This document shows, piece after piece, positions 9,199 through 18,445 of a DNA stretch of 64,000 nt. Location: assembly GCA_963707965.1 (NCBI GenBank), contig CAVPRR010000007.1, positions 186,001 through 250,000 on the forward strand, read 5' to 3'. The position numbers were made by a program, and so were the translations under genes. The DNA comes from VRUE01 sp963707965 (GTDB lineage Bacteria; Actinomycetota; Thermoleophilia; Solirubrobacterales; 70-9). Each line of letters starts with the position of its first letter. The first letter of the stretch is position 1. The notes below the pieces were generated by a model. It saw only the letters and a list, made by a program, of their open reading frames with translations. It ran no database searches and was not told the DNA's origin.

Positions 9199-9351
9199 AT
9201 GGACTTCGTCTTCATCGAATTCATTGCCAAGTGGATCAGAGAGGGGCGCTTCCCGCGAGAGGAGCTGCGAATCCGATGGTGGATCGCCGCGCTCGGCGGC
9301 TTCGTTGCCGTGGTCCTCTTGATTGCGCTGCTCATCGCCTGGCGGGGCTGA
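9199..9351 (+). CDS. Small single-pass membrane protein
   Basis: A 50-residue frame from ATG 9199 to TGA 9351 (a GTG at 9190 would add three residues). It begins MDFVFIEFIAKWIREGR, has a charged stretch, then a strongly hydrophobic helix (WWIAALGGFVAVVLLIALLIAWRG). Such proteins are often skipped in annotation. Function unknown. Confidence 0.5.
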   Translation: MDFVFIEFIAKWIREGRFPREELRIRWWIAALGGFVAVVLLIALLIAWRG

Positions 9352-9502
9352 CTGGCTTGGCTCCGCCTGCGGCGTCGGCGGCTATCGCGCCGAGCCGATC
9401 GGCAAGTGGGCCGGCCGCTCCCGGATGCGCAGACCAGGACTTGACGCGCGGTCGCAGCGCGGCGATGCTGGGCCGACCGGTTCCACACGAGAGGAGATGA
9501 CG

Positions 9503-9805
9503 ATGATCTGCGCGCTCACCGTTCGCAGGCTGAAGCCCGGCACCTTCGACCAGTTCCGCGAGGCCTTCATGCAGAGCGAGGACTTCGAAACCCCGCCGGA
9601 GGGATTCGTCCGCTTCAACATGCTGAGGAATTCCGAGAACCCCGACGAAGTGATCTCGTTCGGCTTCTTCGACGGAACCCCGGAGCAGCTGCGCGAGGTT
9701 GCGGCGGCCGAGGGATATGGCCAGCAGCTCGAGCGGATCGCACCGTTCGTAGAGTCGGTCGGCGCCGACGGGCTGTACGAGATCGTCGAGGAGTTCACCG
9801 CGTAG
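9503..9805 (+). CDS. ABM-like ferredoxin-fold domain protein
   Basis: 100-residue protein starting MICALTVRRLKPGTFDQFREAF, with FGFFDGTPEQL in the middle. This is the antibiotic-biosynthesis-monooxygenase-like dimeric alpha/beta barrel fold. The ATG at 9503 sits 7 bases after GAGAGGAG; the ATG two codons earlier is too close to that ribosome site. Function unknown; no conserved catalytic residue stands out. Confidence 0.6.
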   Translation: MICALTVRRLKPGTFDQFREAFMQSEDFETPPEGFVRFNMLRNSENPDEVISFGFFDGTPEQLREVAAAEGYGQQLERIAPFVESVGADGLYEIVEEFTA

Positions 9806-9855
9806 CGCACAGGTAGGCTCCCACCCGTCCAGGAGGCGACCTTGGAGGGAGGACC

Positions 9856-10209
9856 GTGAAACTCGTGATCGGCATCGTGCGTCCGGAGAAGGCGAACGAC
9901 GTGTTGGAGGCTCTCTACCGGGCGGAGGTCCGCGGGATTTCGATGAGCCGCGTACAGGGCCACGGGGGCGAGCTCGACCGGGTCGAGACCTACCGCGGGA
10001 CGACCGTGAAGATGGGGCTCTCCGAGAAGGTTCGCTTCGAGATCGCGGTCTCCGATTCGTTTGTCCAGGCGGCGATCGACGCGCTGTGCGACGGCGCGCG
10101 AACGGGCGAAGTCGGCGACGGCAAGATCTTCGTCGTGCCCCTGGAGCAGGCGGTCCGCATCCGCACGGGTGAGACCGACCGCAGCGCCGTGACCCCGGTG
10201 GGCAAGTGA
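9856..10209 (+). CDS. PII-family nitrogen regulator (GlnK-like)
   Basis: Trimeric signal protein of 117 residues that senses ATP/ADP and 2-oxoglutarate and plugs AmtB. The PII body is clear: a GDGKIFV strand, then RIRTGE near the end. The T-loop is unusual. YRG is kept, but the position of the modified Tyr-51 is Val (TTVKM) and the QKG segment is replaced by ELD. So covalent modification by GlnD is unlikely and 2-oxoglutarate binding may differ. Start GTG 9856 after GGAGGGAGG. The stop overlaps the amtB start (GTGA), the usual glnK-amtB coupling. Confidence 0.85.
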   Translation: MKLVIGIVRPEKANDVLEALYRAEVRGISMSRVQGHGGELDRVETYRGTTVKMGLSEKVRFEIAVSDSFVQAAIDALCDGARTGEVGDGKIFVVPLEQAVRIRTGETDRSAVTPVGK

Positions 10210-11511
10210 CCGGCGTGCCGATCCTCACCGCTGCCGCCACGGTTGACACGGGCGACACGGCGTGGATGCTCGCTCGCGACCGCGCTCGTCCTGATGATGA
10301 CGCCCGCCCTCGGGCTCTTCTACGCAGGCCTGGTGCGGTCGAAGAACACCCTCAACACGTTCATGATGTGCATCGCCGCAATCGCAGTCGCCACGGTGAC
10401 CTGGGCGCTCGTCGGCTACTCGCTCGCCTTCGACGGCGATGGTTCGCTGATCGGCGGCCTGGGATACGTGGGCCTGCACGGCGTCGGCTTCGAGCCCCGC
10501 GAAGGCACCACGATCCCCCATCTCGTCTTCATGGCGTTCCAGGCGACCTTCTGCATCATCACCGTCGCGCTCGTCTCGGGCGCGGTTGTCGAGCGGATGC
10601 GGTTCGGGGCCTTCCTCGTCTTCGCAGCGCTGTGGTCGGTGCTCGTCTACGCGGTGCTCGCGCACTGGGCGTTCGGCGGCGGCTGGCTTTCTGCGAACGG
10701 GACGCTCGACTTCGCCGGCGGGGTTCCGGTCGAGATGGGTTCGGGCTTCTCGGCGCTTGCGGCAGCGCTCGTGGTCGGGGCACGCAAGGACTACGGGCGG
10801 CAGGCGCTCCTCCCGCACAATGCCGTCTACGTCCTGCTCGGCGCCGGCCTGCTGTGGTTCGGCTGGTTCGGCTTCAATGGCGGCAGCGGCTTCTCGGCCG
10901 GGAGCTCCAGCGTGCTCGCCTTCACCAACACGCTGCTGACGCCGGCCTGCGCACTGATCACCTGGTTCGCCCTCGACCTGCTGCGCGGTAGGCAGGTGAC
11001 GGCTGTGGGCGCGGCTACCGCGATCATCGTCGGCTGCGTCCTGATCACTCCGGCGGGCGGATATGTCAGCCCCGGCTGGGCCATGGCGCTCGGCTTTCTC
11101 GGGGCGCTTCCCTGCTACGGCGTGATTGTCTGGCGGCCGCGAACGCACGTGGACGAGACGCTTGACGTACTCGCCGCCCACGGGATCGCCGGCTTCACAG
11201 GCATCCTCTTCATCGGGTTCGTCGCGCAGTTCGCCTGGAACGGCGCCGCCGACGGCCTCTTCTACGGCAACGCTGCCCAGCTCGGCGACCAAGCGCTGGC
11301 CGCCCTTGCGGCGCCCGCATACGCCTTCGGAGCCACGTTCGTACTGCTGAAGCTGATTGGATTCGTCACCTCGCTGCGGTCGACCGAACACGAGGAGGCG
11401 CTGGGGATGGACATCGTCTACCACGGCGAGGAGGCCTACGTGACCGGCGAGGGCGCGATCCTGGTCATGCCGGACGCCGACGGCGAGGCGCTGGTGGCCG
11501 AGTCGAGTTAG
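10206..11511 (+). CDS. amtB: Ammonium transporter AmtB, with a one-base frameshift
   Basis: Inner-membrane ammonium channel. The frame from GTG 10206 (overlapping the glnK stop) gives TVDTGDTAWMLA, the normal extracellular start of Amt proteins. Then one extra base near 10,274 moves the frame to ATALVLMMTPALGLFYAGLVRSKN, and the rest is a complete Amt core of about 410 residues. The pore twin histidines are in AVLAHWAFGG and AAHGIAGFTG. The only start in the second frame alone would be a TTG at 10243 and gives a nonsense N-terminus. Either the assembly has an extra base or the gene is broken. Confidence 0.85.
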
Positions 11512-11520
11512 GGCGCGACG

Positions 11521-11841
11521 GTGACCGAGTACCTGCAGGTGCTTACCACGGCCGGCTCCGAGGAGGAGGCTGAGCGGATCTCCTCGGCGCTGGTCGAGCG
11601 GCGCCTGGCCGCCTGCGTCCAGGTCATCGGACCGATCTCCAGCCGCTACCGCTGGCAGGGCGAGGTCGAGCAGGCGCGGGAGTGGATGTGCCTCGCGAAG
11701 ACCGACGCAGCCCGCTACCCAGCAGTCGAGGCGGCGATCCGCGAGAACCACTCCTACGAGGAGCCGGAGGTCATTGCGATGCCGATCGCCGCCGGCAGCA
11801 GGGGCTACCTCCGGTGGATCAGCGACAACGTCGGCGACTGA
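11521..11841 (+). CDS. cutA: CutA divalent-cation tolerance protein
   Basis: Small trimeric ferredoxin-like protein of 106 residues, complete: VLTTAGSEEEAERI at the start, RLAACVQV, SRYRWQGE, then ENHSYEEPEVIAMPIAAGS, the hallmark of the family. The role in metal tolerance is known genetically, but the biochemical mechanism is unclear. The GTG start is 9 bases after amtB. A second, truncated copy of this gene lies at 13255-13449. Confidence 0.93.
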   Translation: MTEYLQVLTTAGSEEEAERISSALVERRLAACVQVIGPISSRYRWQGEVEQAREWMCLAKTDAARYPAVEAAIRENHSYEEPEVIAMPIAAGSRGYLRWISDNVGD

Positions 11842-13030
11842 TCAGCCCGGCACCCGGAAGCGCCGTTTGGCCGGCGTCGGGTCTTTGTTGCCGACGGCAT
11901 CGATTGCCCAAACCCTGAAGGTGTGCCGGCCGGGCTTCAGGTGCCTGTAGCGCTTCGGCGATTTGCAGCCGGCCGTCTTGCGGCCGTCGAGCTTGCACTT
12001 GAACGTCGAGCCGGTCTCGTTGGAGCTGAAGCGGAACTTGGCGACTGCCCTGAGCCGAGTGCCTTGCCAGGACCTTGACAATCTGTCGTCTTGGGAGGCG
12101 TGCTGTCCGCTGGCGTTCCGCCACGCGGCACGAGCGGCGGCGAGGAAAGCGCGTCCACAGCGACGCCGCAGATCTGTTCATGGCCAACGGTCACGAAGCT
12201 CTGGTTAACCGCAGTTCCGTCCGTGTTGGCGCGGGCGATCGTGCCAGCTTCGGCATTGGTCCAGTAGAGGTGCGAAGAGCCGTCAAGGGCAACGCCGCAG
12301 GGCGCGCTGGCGCCAGCGATAAAGCTCGCGTCGGCACCGGAGCCCGTTGTTGGTGTTGGCGCGGCCGATCCTCGTTCCATGGCCGAAGAATCCGACATCG
12401 CGACCAGAAGATGTTCGCGGAATTGACGGCGACCCCGCAGGGAAACGAGGTCCCCGGGATCGTCACGTAGTTGAGCTGCACCACGGACCCGTCAAGCCCT
12501 GCCCGAGCGATGTAGGCCGGCGTACCGCTCGCGATTTCGACCCAGTAGACGTGACCGCTGTCTAGCGCGACGCCACATGGCTCGACCAGGCCGCCGATGA
12601 AGCTCGGCTGCTTGCCTGCACCGCTCAGGCTTGCCTTGCCGATCTGCCCGGCAAGCGTCGACCAGTAGATCGAGGCTCCGTTGACCGCCACCCCCGTGGG
12701 ATCGGTGACACCGGTGATGAAGCTGTTGTTGACGCCCGTTCCGTCAATATTCGCCCGGCCGATCGAGTTGCTGTTCTGATTCGCCCAGTAGATGTGGGAT
12801 GCGTCGACCGCAACGGCGAATGGCAGCTGACCGGTGGGGATGAAGCTGTCATCGACGCCGGTGCCGTCGTTGCCGGCGCGGCCGATCGTCTGATTCTGCG
12901 AGTCCGCCCAGTAGATGAATGCGTGGGCGCCTGCGGCGAAGAAGGCGACGGACGCTCCCGCGATCAAAGTCGCGAGCGTGACCTTGCGCCTTATCCGCGC
13001 CCAGGAGGACCCGCGGCCGCGCCCGATCAT
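11842..13030 (-). pseudogene. Secreted YWTD-type beta-propeller protein, multiply frameshifted
   Basis: From ATG 13030 (or 13117) a signal peptide (TLIAGASVAFFAAGAHA) leads into repeats of about 45 residues of the type IYWADSQNQTIGRAGNDGTG, like LDL-receptor class B propellers. After five repeats the frame breaks near 12,395 and again near 12,345. The next repeat (HLYWTNAEAGTIARAN) and then, after a third break near 12,080, an Ig-like C-terminal domain (KFRFSSNETGSTFKC...HTFRVWAIDAVGNKDPTPA) continue in other frames. That domain order is familiar in secreted Solirubrobacter-type proteins. Convergent with cutA. Confidence 0.7.
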
Positions 13031-13185
13031 CGCCGCGGCGTTCTCGGAGTCGACCAGCGCCAGCGCAGCGGCGATCACGGCCGAGCAGGCGATGAAACGT
13101 CCGACTCTCCCTCGCATCCAGCCAAGAGGATAGGGCCGAGGGGCGAAACCCGCTGAATTTCTCTCCCAATGCGCGGTGGCGCTGC

Positions 13186-13262
13186 CTACGCCCGCAGGCC
13201 GTAGCCGCGTGAGAAGAGCCGCAGGTTGGCCGCGAACAGGGCCGCAATCGCCGCTGGCAGGG
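13186..13262 (-). pseudogene. 3' tail of an ABC-2 permease gene, orphaned
   Basis: Reads AAIAALFAANLRLFSRGYGLRA then stop. This matches the C-terminus of the intact permease at 15666-16433 (ATAALFAVNLRLFSKGYRLRA). Nothing of the rest of a permease precedes it. It abuts and overlaps by a few bases the truncated cutA copy on the other strand. Confidence 0.75.
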
Positions 13263-13449
13263 CGAGATCGAGCGCTCGACCGAGTGGCTCTGCCTGGCGA
13301 AGACCGAGGCCTCGCGCTACCCGGAGCTGGAGGCGGCGATCCGCGAGCTGCACTCCTACGAGGAGCCGGAGATAGTCGCGACTCCGATCGTCGCCGGCAG
13401 CACCGGCTACCTCGACTGGCTCGGCGAGGGCCTTGAGTCTGACGATTGA
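13255..13449 (+). pseudogene. C-terminal half of a second cutA
   Basis: Open frame WQGEIERSTEWLCLAKTEASR...HSYEEPEIVATPIVAGSTGY, corresponding to residues from about 43 to the end of CutA. It lacks a start codon and the N-terminal half. It is about 70% identical by eye to the intact cutA at 11521 and ends in the arm of a long palindrome. Confidence 0.8.
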
Positions 13450-13489
13450 AGGATTGTGGGGTCCAGGACCCCACAATCCTTCAATCGTC
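13441..13489. terminator. Perfect 24-bp inverted repeat, 1-nt loop
   Basis: GACGATTGAAGGATTGTGGG... is followed, after a single A, by its exact reverse complement: a 49-nt palindrome without mismatch. It contains the stop codons of the cutA fragment (plus strand) and the multicopper oxidase (minus strand), so it sits where a bidirectional terminator would. There is no U-run, and the loop is too short for a normal hairpin. An inverted-duplication junction is the alternative. Confidence 0.6.
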
Positions 13490-14972
13490 AGCCCTTGACG
13501 ACCTCGAACTGGCTCATCAGGCCGTGGTCCTCGTGGTCGAGCATGTGGCAGTGGACGACGAACTTGCCGGTGTAGTCGGAGAAGTGGCCGGCGAGCAGGA
13601 TCCGTTCGCCGGGATAGACGAAGAACGTCTCCTTGAGGCAGTCTTCCCAGGGCGGCGGCGGCTTGCCATCGCGCTCCAGCAGGTACCAGTCGGTGTGGTG
13701 GAGATGCATCAGATGGGCGACGCCGGTGCGGTTGACCAGTTGCCAAGTGACGGTCGAGTCGAGCACCGGGAAGGCGTCGGCACGGGCCGGGTTGAAGGTG
13801 CGGCCGTTGAGCAGCCAGGTCGGCTTGAAGAGGCCGCCGATCGAGATCGTCCAGGTGTGGTCGGGCTTGCGCGAGACGTGCTTGGTCCACTCCGGCAGCG
13901 GGCGCAGCTTGCGCGGCACGCGAGTGCGGTCGGGCACCCGCCCCGAGCCGACCCGGAACTGCATCAGCGCGCCGACGTAGGGGTGGGAGCCGGCGCCGGC
14001 GCGGCCACCGTGGCGGGGGCCGCTGCGCAGCTCGACCGGCTCCCCGGCGGCCGGGGCGAAATCGACGACCACCTCGGCCCGCTCGGCCGGCCCGAGCAGG
14101 ATCTCGCGGCGGTGCACCGGCCTCGGCATCAGCCCGCTGTCGGTACCGATCTGGACCATCGGCGCGCCGTTGGAGAGGTAGAGGTTGTAGGAGCGAAAGC
14201 CGGAGACGTTGAGCAGCCGCAGGCGGTAGCGCTGCGGCCGGATCGCGTGGCGCGGCATGTAGGCGCCGTTGACGAGGACCCGGTGGCCGGCCACGCCGTC
14301 GGCCGGCGGGCGCAGGCCGGTGAAGGGATCGGTCAGCTGGTTGTGGCGGTCGAAGCTGCGGTCGGCGATCATCAGCGGGATGTCGCGATCGCCGGAGGGC
14401 AGCGGCAGCGAGCGGTCGAGCTCGTCCTCGACGATGAACATCCCGGCGAGACCGCGCCAGATGTGGTGCCCGGTGCGGTCGAGGCGATGGTCGTGGTACC
14501 ACTGCATCGCCGCCCGCTCCGGCCGCCCGTCCTCCATCAGCTCGTAGACGTAGGTTTTCCGCTCCCCCGGCCGGATCAGGTACTCGTTGCCCGACTCGCG
14601 CGGCGAGAGACCGAAGGGGATGTGGCAGTAGAAGGACTTTGGCTGCGAGGCGGTCAGACCGCCCGGCTGGCCGTCGAACTGGGTGCGGTTGTGGCCGCCG
14701 TGCAGGTGGACGGTCAGCTCCCCGGCCGAGCGCGGCAGCCCGTGGTGGAAGGTGACCTCGGTGCGGCGTCCGGCCGGCCGGCGGATCGTCGGGCCGGGGA
14801 AGGTGCCGCCGTAGGTCCACATCCGGGTCTTCGCGCCCGGCAGGATCGGCACCTCCGCCTCGCGGATCGGGATGTGGAGGCGGGCGCCGGTCAGCTCCTG
14901 CGGAATCGGCAGGCGCGAGCGGAACGGCTGGGGCGCCCGGGCGTCGGCGAGCGTCGGCGAGCCGGCCCGCAA
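13488..14972 (-). CDS. Multicopper oxidase (laccase/CotA-like), probably exported by Tat
   Basis: Three-cupredoxin oxidase of about 494 residues that oxidises phenols, bilirubin or metal ions with O2. All copper motifs are visible: HLHGGH, WYHDH, HLMHLH and HCHMLDHEDHGLM, the last with an axial Met for type-1 copper. The first in-frame start is a TTG at 14972. However, the same frame continues upstream and encodes GRRAFLGALGGGALAALLPLEL, a twin-arginine signal, back to about 15,055, with no ATG, GTG or TTG before the cupredoxin gene's stop. So the real start is unclear. The upstream cupredoxin may be its redox partner. Confidence 0.85.
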   Translation of the reverse strand: MRAGSPTLADARAPQPFRSRLPIPQELTGARLHIPIREAEVPILPGAKTRMWTYGGTFPGPTIRRPAGRRTEVTFHHGLPRSAGELTVHLHGGHNRTQFDGQPGGLTASQPKSFYCHIPFGLSPRESGNEYLIRPGERKTYVYELMEDGRPERAAMQWYHDHRLDRTGHHIWRGLAGMFIVEDELDRSLPLPSGDRDIPLMIADRSFDRHNQLTDPFTGLRPPADGVAGHRVLVNGAYMPRHAIRPQRYRLRLLNVSGFRSYNLYLSNGAPMVQIGTDSGLMPRPVHRREILLGPAERAEVVVDFAPAAGEPVELRSGPRHGGRAGAGSHPYVGALMQFRVGSGRVPDRTRVPRKLRPLPEWTKHVSRKPDHTWTISIGGLFKPTWLLNGRTFNPARADAFPVLDSTVTWQLVNRTGVAHLMHLHHTDWYLLERDGKPPPPWEDCLKETFFVYPGERILLAGHFSDYTGKFVVHCHMLDHEDHGLMSQFEVVKG

Positions 14973-15070
14973 CTCGAGCGGGAGCAGCGCGGCAAGAGCG
15001 CCACCGCCCAGGGCGCCGAGAAAGGCTCGGCGCCCCAGGCGCGGCGAGAGCTGCGGAGATCCAGCCGTCT

Positions 15071-15640
15071 CTAGCCGCCCGGCAGCACGTTGATCGTGCC
15101 GTGCATCCAGGGATGGATCGCGCAGATGAAGTAGATCCGCGACGCGCCGGCCGAGGTATCCACGTTCACGGTCTGCACGATCGAGGTCCCCGGTTTCTCA
15201 CCGGTGAACCAGGAGTCGCCCTTTTTGGTCAGGCTGCCGAGCGTGCTCCAGCCTTCGGCGCCGGCCTCGGCCGGATTCACTTTCACCGGCCCGTTTCCTT
15301 TGACCCCGTGCCAGCCTGCGATCGCCTTGCAGATGTGATGGGGGGTGAAGCAGAGCTGGCGTTCTTTGGCGGTTCTCGGAATCGATTCCTTGGTGACCAG
15401 CGAGAGGGTGTGCGGGCCCACCTTGTGGGGACTGGTCGTGTTGACCACCGCGAGCTCTTCGCCGTTGACGACCGTCTTCGGCGCTTCGAACCGGAGGCCG
15501 CCTTTGCCGTCCTTGATGAAGACGGTCGGGACGGTGCCCGCCGAGGCGACCGAGGCGAGCAGGCCGAGTGCGACGAAGGCCGCCAGACCAGCCAGGATCG
15601 CGGTTCTGGCCCCCACAGCAAGTGAACCATTTGACGTCAC
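15071..15640 (-). CDS. Secreted plastocyanin-like blue-copper protein
   Basis: 189 residues with a signal peptide (ILAGLAAFVALGLLASVASA). The C-terminal CAIHPWMHG gives Cys, His and Met ligands of a type-1 copper site, and SPHKVGPHTL can supply the other His. It is therefore an extracellular electron carrier. The multicopper oxidase follows immediately on the same strand, with its Tat signal directly behind this gene's stop, which suggests one transcript and electron transfer between the two products. Confidence 0.8.
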   Translation of the reverse strand: MTSNGSLAVGARTAILAGLAAFVALGLLASVASAGTVPTVFIKDGKGGLRFEAPKTVVNGEELAVVNTTSPHKVGPHTLSLVTKESIPRTAKERQLCFTPHHICKAIAGWHGVKGNGPVKVNPAEAGAEGWSTLGSLTKKGDSWFTGEKPGTSIVQTVNVDTSAGASRIYFICAIHPWMHGTINVLPGG

Positions 15641-15665
15641 AAAAGCTCCTTTCCGAGCAAGGTTG

Positions 15666-16433
15666 TCAGGCCCGCAAGCGGTAACCCTTCGAGAAGAGTC
15701 GCAGATTCACGGCGAAGAGCGCCGCGGTCGCCGCCGTCAGCGCAAGAAGCGAAAGGGCGATGCTGACTTCGGTGAAGCCGACGAAGCCGTAGCGAACGAG
15801 GTTGATCATGTAGAAGATCGGGTTGAAGTGGGTCAGCGTCTGGAAGGGCTCCGGCAGCAGGGTGGCCGAGTAGAAGACCCCGCCGAGGAAGATCAGCGGC
15901 TGCAGGACGAAGGTCTGGGCGAAGGCGACATCGTCGAACTGTTCGGCACGCACCCCGATCAGCACCCCGAGCTGGGAGAAGAAGAAGCCGACCAGGAACA
16001 GGGATGGGATCAGCACCAGGACGTGGTCGACCGGCAGGTCGACCAGCAACGAGGCCACGGTGAACGTGAGGGCGGCGACGATCATGCCGCGGGCGAAGCC
16101 GCCGAGCGAGAAGGCGAGCAGCAGCTCGAGCGGAGAGGCAGGCGAGGAGAGCTGGTCCTGAATCGCCCCCTGAAACTTCTGCTGGAGGATCGAGGAGGAG
16201 TTGTTGGCGAAGGAATTGATCGAGAAGGACATCATGATCAGGCCGGGGATGACGAAGACCACGTAGTCGATCCCGTGCAGTTCGCCGACCCGAGAACCCA
16301 GCGCCGCCCCGAACACCGAGATGTAGAGGAAGGTTTCCAGCAGCGGCGCGCCAATCGTCTGTTTCTTGATCTTCATGAAGCGGTTGACCTCGCGCCGCCA
16401 CAGCGTCGCGAAGCGGATCTGGGCCGCGCTCAT
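15666..16433 (-). CDS. ABC-2 type exporter permease
   Basis: 255 residues, six predicted membrane helices, with the ABC-2 pattern (MMSFSINSFANNSSSILQQKFQGAI and the tail FAVNLRLFSKGYRLRA). It forms the channel of a DrrAB-like exporter with the ATPase upstream. The two genes overlap by four bases (ATGA). The substrate is not predictable; DrrB relatives export lipids or drugs. Confidence 0.87.
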   Translation of the reverse strand: MSAAQIRFATLWRREVNRFMKIKKQTIGAPLLETFLYISVFGAALGSRVGELHGIDYVVFVIPGLIMMSFSINSFANNSSSILQQKFQGAIQDQLSSPASPLELLLAFSLGGFARGMIVAALTFTVASLLVDLPVDHVLVLIPSLFLVGFFFSQLGVLIGVRAEQFDDVAFAQTFVLQPLIFLGGVFYSATLLPEPFQTLTHFNPIFYMINLVRYGFVGFTEVSIALSLLALTAATAALFAVNLRLFSKGYRLRA

Positions 16434-17200
16434 GCCGGGCTCACCTCGACATGCGAGCGCGAGAGCTCCTTGCGGCCGACCAGGGCGAGGTAGGCGTCCT
16501 CGAGGTTGGCGACGCCGTAGCCGGCGGCGAGCTCGTCGCTGGTCCCCTCGCCGACGATCTTGCCCTCGGCGATGAAGGCGATCCGGTCGCAGAGCTGCTC
16601 GGCCTCCTCGAGGTAGTGCGTGGTGAGCAGGATCGTCGTCCCCTCCTGGTTGATGCGCTGCACGTAGTGCCAGAGCTCCAGGCGCAGCTCGACGTCGACG
16701 CCGGCGGTCGGCTCGTCGAGGATCAGCAGGTGCGGGCGGTGCATCACCGCGCGGGCGAGGATCAGCCGCCGCTTCATCCCTCCCGAGAGGGTGCGGGTGC
16801 GTTCCTCGCGCTTCTCGGTGAGCGAGAACGTCTCCAGCAGCTCGGCGGTCCGCTCGCGGCGCTCGCGCTTCGGCATGCCGAAGTAGCCGGCGTGGTAGTC
16901 GAGCGTCTCCTCGACGGTCAGGAACCAGTCGAGGTTGAGCTCCTGCGGGGCCAGCCCAACAGCCTGGCGCGCTGCGCCGTAGTCGCCCGTCGCATCGTGG
17001 CCGAAGACTTGGATCGTGCCCGAGGTCGGCTGCGCGAGACCCGTCGTGCAGTGGATGAGCGTCGACTTGCCCGCCCCGTTCGGGCCAAGCAGGCCGAACA
17101 GCTCGCCCGGCTCTATATCCAGCGAGACGCCACGCAGCGCCTCGACCCCGGTCTCGTAGCGCTTGACCAGTTCCTCGATGTGAAGGGCCTTCTCGTTCAA
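16430..17200 (-). CDS. ABC transporter ATPase, DrrA-like
   Basis: 256 residues. Walker A GPNGAGKST near 40, Q-loop LAPQELNLD, signature LSGGMKRRL near 140, Walker B LLILDEPTAGVD and the switch His (LLTTHYLEEAEQ). This is the nucleotide-binding half of a DrrAB-type exporter with the overlapping permease downstream. Nothing suggests the transported molecule. Confidence 0.92.
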   Translation of the reverse strand: MNEKALHIEELVKRYETGVEALRGVSLDIEPGELFGLLGPNGAGKSTLIHCTTGLAQPTSGTIQVFGHDATGDYGAARQAVGLAPQELNLDWFLTVEETLDYHAGYFGMPKRERRERTAELLETFSLTEKREERTRTLSGGMKRRLILARAVMHRPHLLILDEPTAGVDVELRLELWHYVQRINQEGTTILLTTHYLEEAEQLCDRIAFIAEGKIVGEGTSDELAAGYGVANLEDAYLALVGRKELSRSHVEVSPA

Positions 17201-17252
17201 GGGGAAAGCAACCTAGTGGACCGGCCCTGCCGGTCGAGCCGCGTCTCGGAGG

Positions 17253-18357
17253 TCAGCGTGGCGTGAGGCGGATCGTCACCTTGCCGAACGCCACGTGGCG
17301 AGCACCCACGCGCACGTAGGTGTTCGGCTTGCCTTCCTCGTTCCACTCGAGGCAGCAATCGGCCGTCCAGTGCAGCTCGAACTCGCGGGAGATCGTCACC
17401 GGACGGCCGTCTTGAATCGCTCGCGTCTCAGCGGGTGTCGTGGGGCTGGTGCGCCCGTGTTCATAGAGCAGGTTCGAGCCGACACCGGGGTCCCACGGCA
17501 GCAGATCGGGGTCGAGACCCACGAGGTGGCCGGCGTGAAGGCCATGGCCACAGTTGCGTTCGGGCGGCAGACCACGGCTCGACTGGCTGTGCGGCCACTG
17601 GAAGCGCCCGTGAGCAACCCGCGGCGACCACAACAGTTCCCCGCTGATCCGACGCCCAGCGTAGTTGTGGTCGCATTTCTGCTCGATGACGGGCGGGGCG
17701 TCGAGCGAACCGTCGCCGCAATCGACGATCTGGCCGCCGGAGGGATCGGAGGCCTTCGAGTCAATCGTCTCGCGATAGCGCTGAATCCGGTAGGGCTCAG
17801 ACTTACCGTTGAGGACCTCGAGTCGCCCGACCCTCGTGTAGACGACGTTGGGAAAAGACGCCCGGAATCCGACTGTCCGGCTGCCTTTCCCGACCTGCGC
17901 GTTGCAGGGCCCCTCGAAGGAGAGGAACTTGCCGTCCATGTATTTCCAGCTCTCGCGCACGTCGAAGCGCAGAGTTCCCTTCCACTTGTGGGTGACGAGC
18001 CGGGGGCCATTGGACGGCGGATTGGGCTGCCTGCCGCGCAGGCTTCCGGCGACTATCACCGTGCCTGTGATCAGCGGGTTGTCCCGATCGCTGTAGGCGA
18101 AGACGCCGAGATGGGGGAAGCGCAGTTCGAATGCTCGACCGGGCGCGATGGAGGGGGACGAGAAGTCACCGCGCAGGGCCCGAGGGCGCGCATCGCGGTT
18201 GGTCCATTTCACCACCGTTCCCGGAGCGACGACCACCACTGCCGGATCGAACGTGGTCGGATCGATGTCCACCGGGCGCACCGCCGCAGCCGCATTGGGC
18301 GTCGCGAGTGAGGACCATCCCCACAATCGCAGCCGCGAGTCCGACCCGGAACGCCAC
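17253..18357 (-). CDS. Secreted protein with N-terminal cupredoxin-like domain, frameshifted signal peptide
   Basis: The long frame encodes a cupredoxin-like domain (VDIDPTTFDPAVVVVAPGT...VKWTNRDARPRAL) and then about 250 residues I do not recognise, with several paired Cys. The copper ligands are missing (no C-x2-H-x-x-M box; it reads YSDRDNP), so this is a metal-free relative. The signal peptide (MAFRVGLAAAIVGMVL) is encoded in another frame from GTG 18357. Removing one base at about 18,309 joins it to LATPNAAAA and gives a normal signal with an AxA site. Either an assembly indel or a broken gene. Confidence 0.6.
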
Positions 18358-18445
18358 GGGCGCAGTATCGCCGCCGGGCGGCTTCGAATCAACGCCCAGC
18401 GCTGCACGCCTGTCCCCGAGTCGGGCCAGGGCCTAGGGTGAGTCC

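Noticed and set aside
13446..15074. Long plus-strand open frame opposite the multicopper oxidase
   Set aside because: It is the GC-rich antisense shadow of the oxidase; no domain is recognisable and all copper motifs lie on the minus strand.
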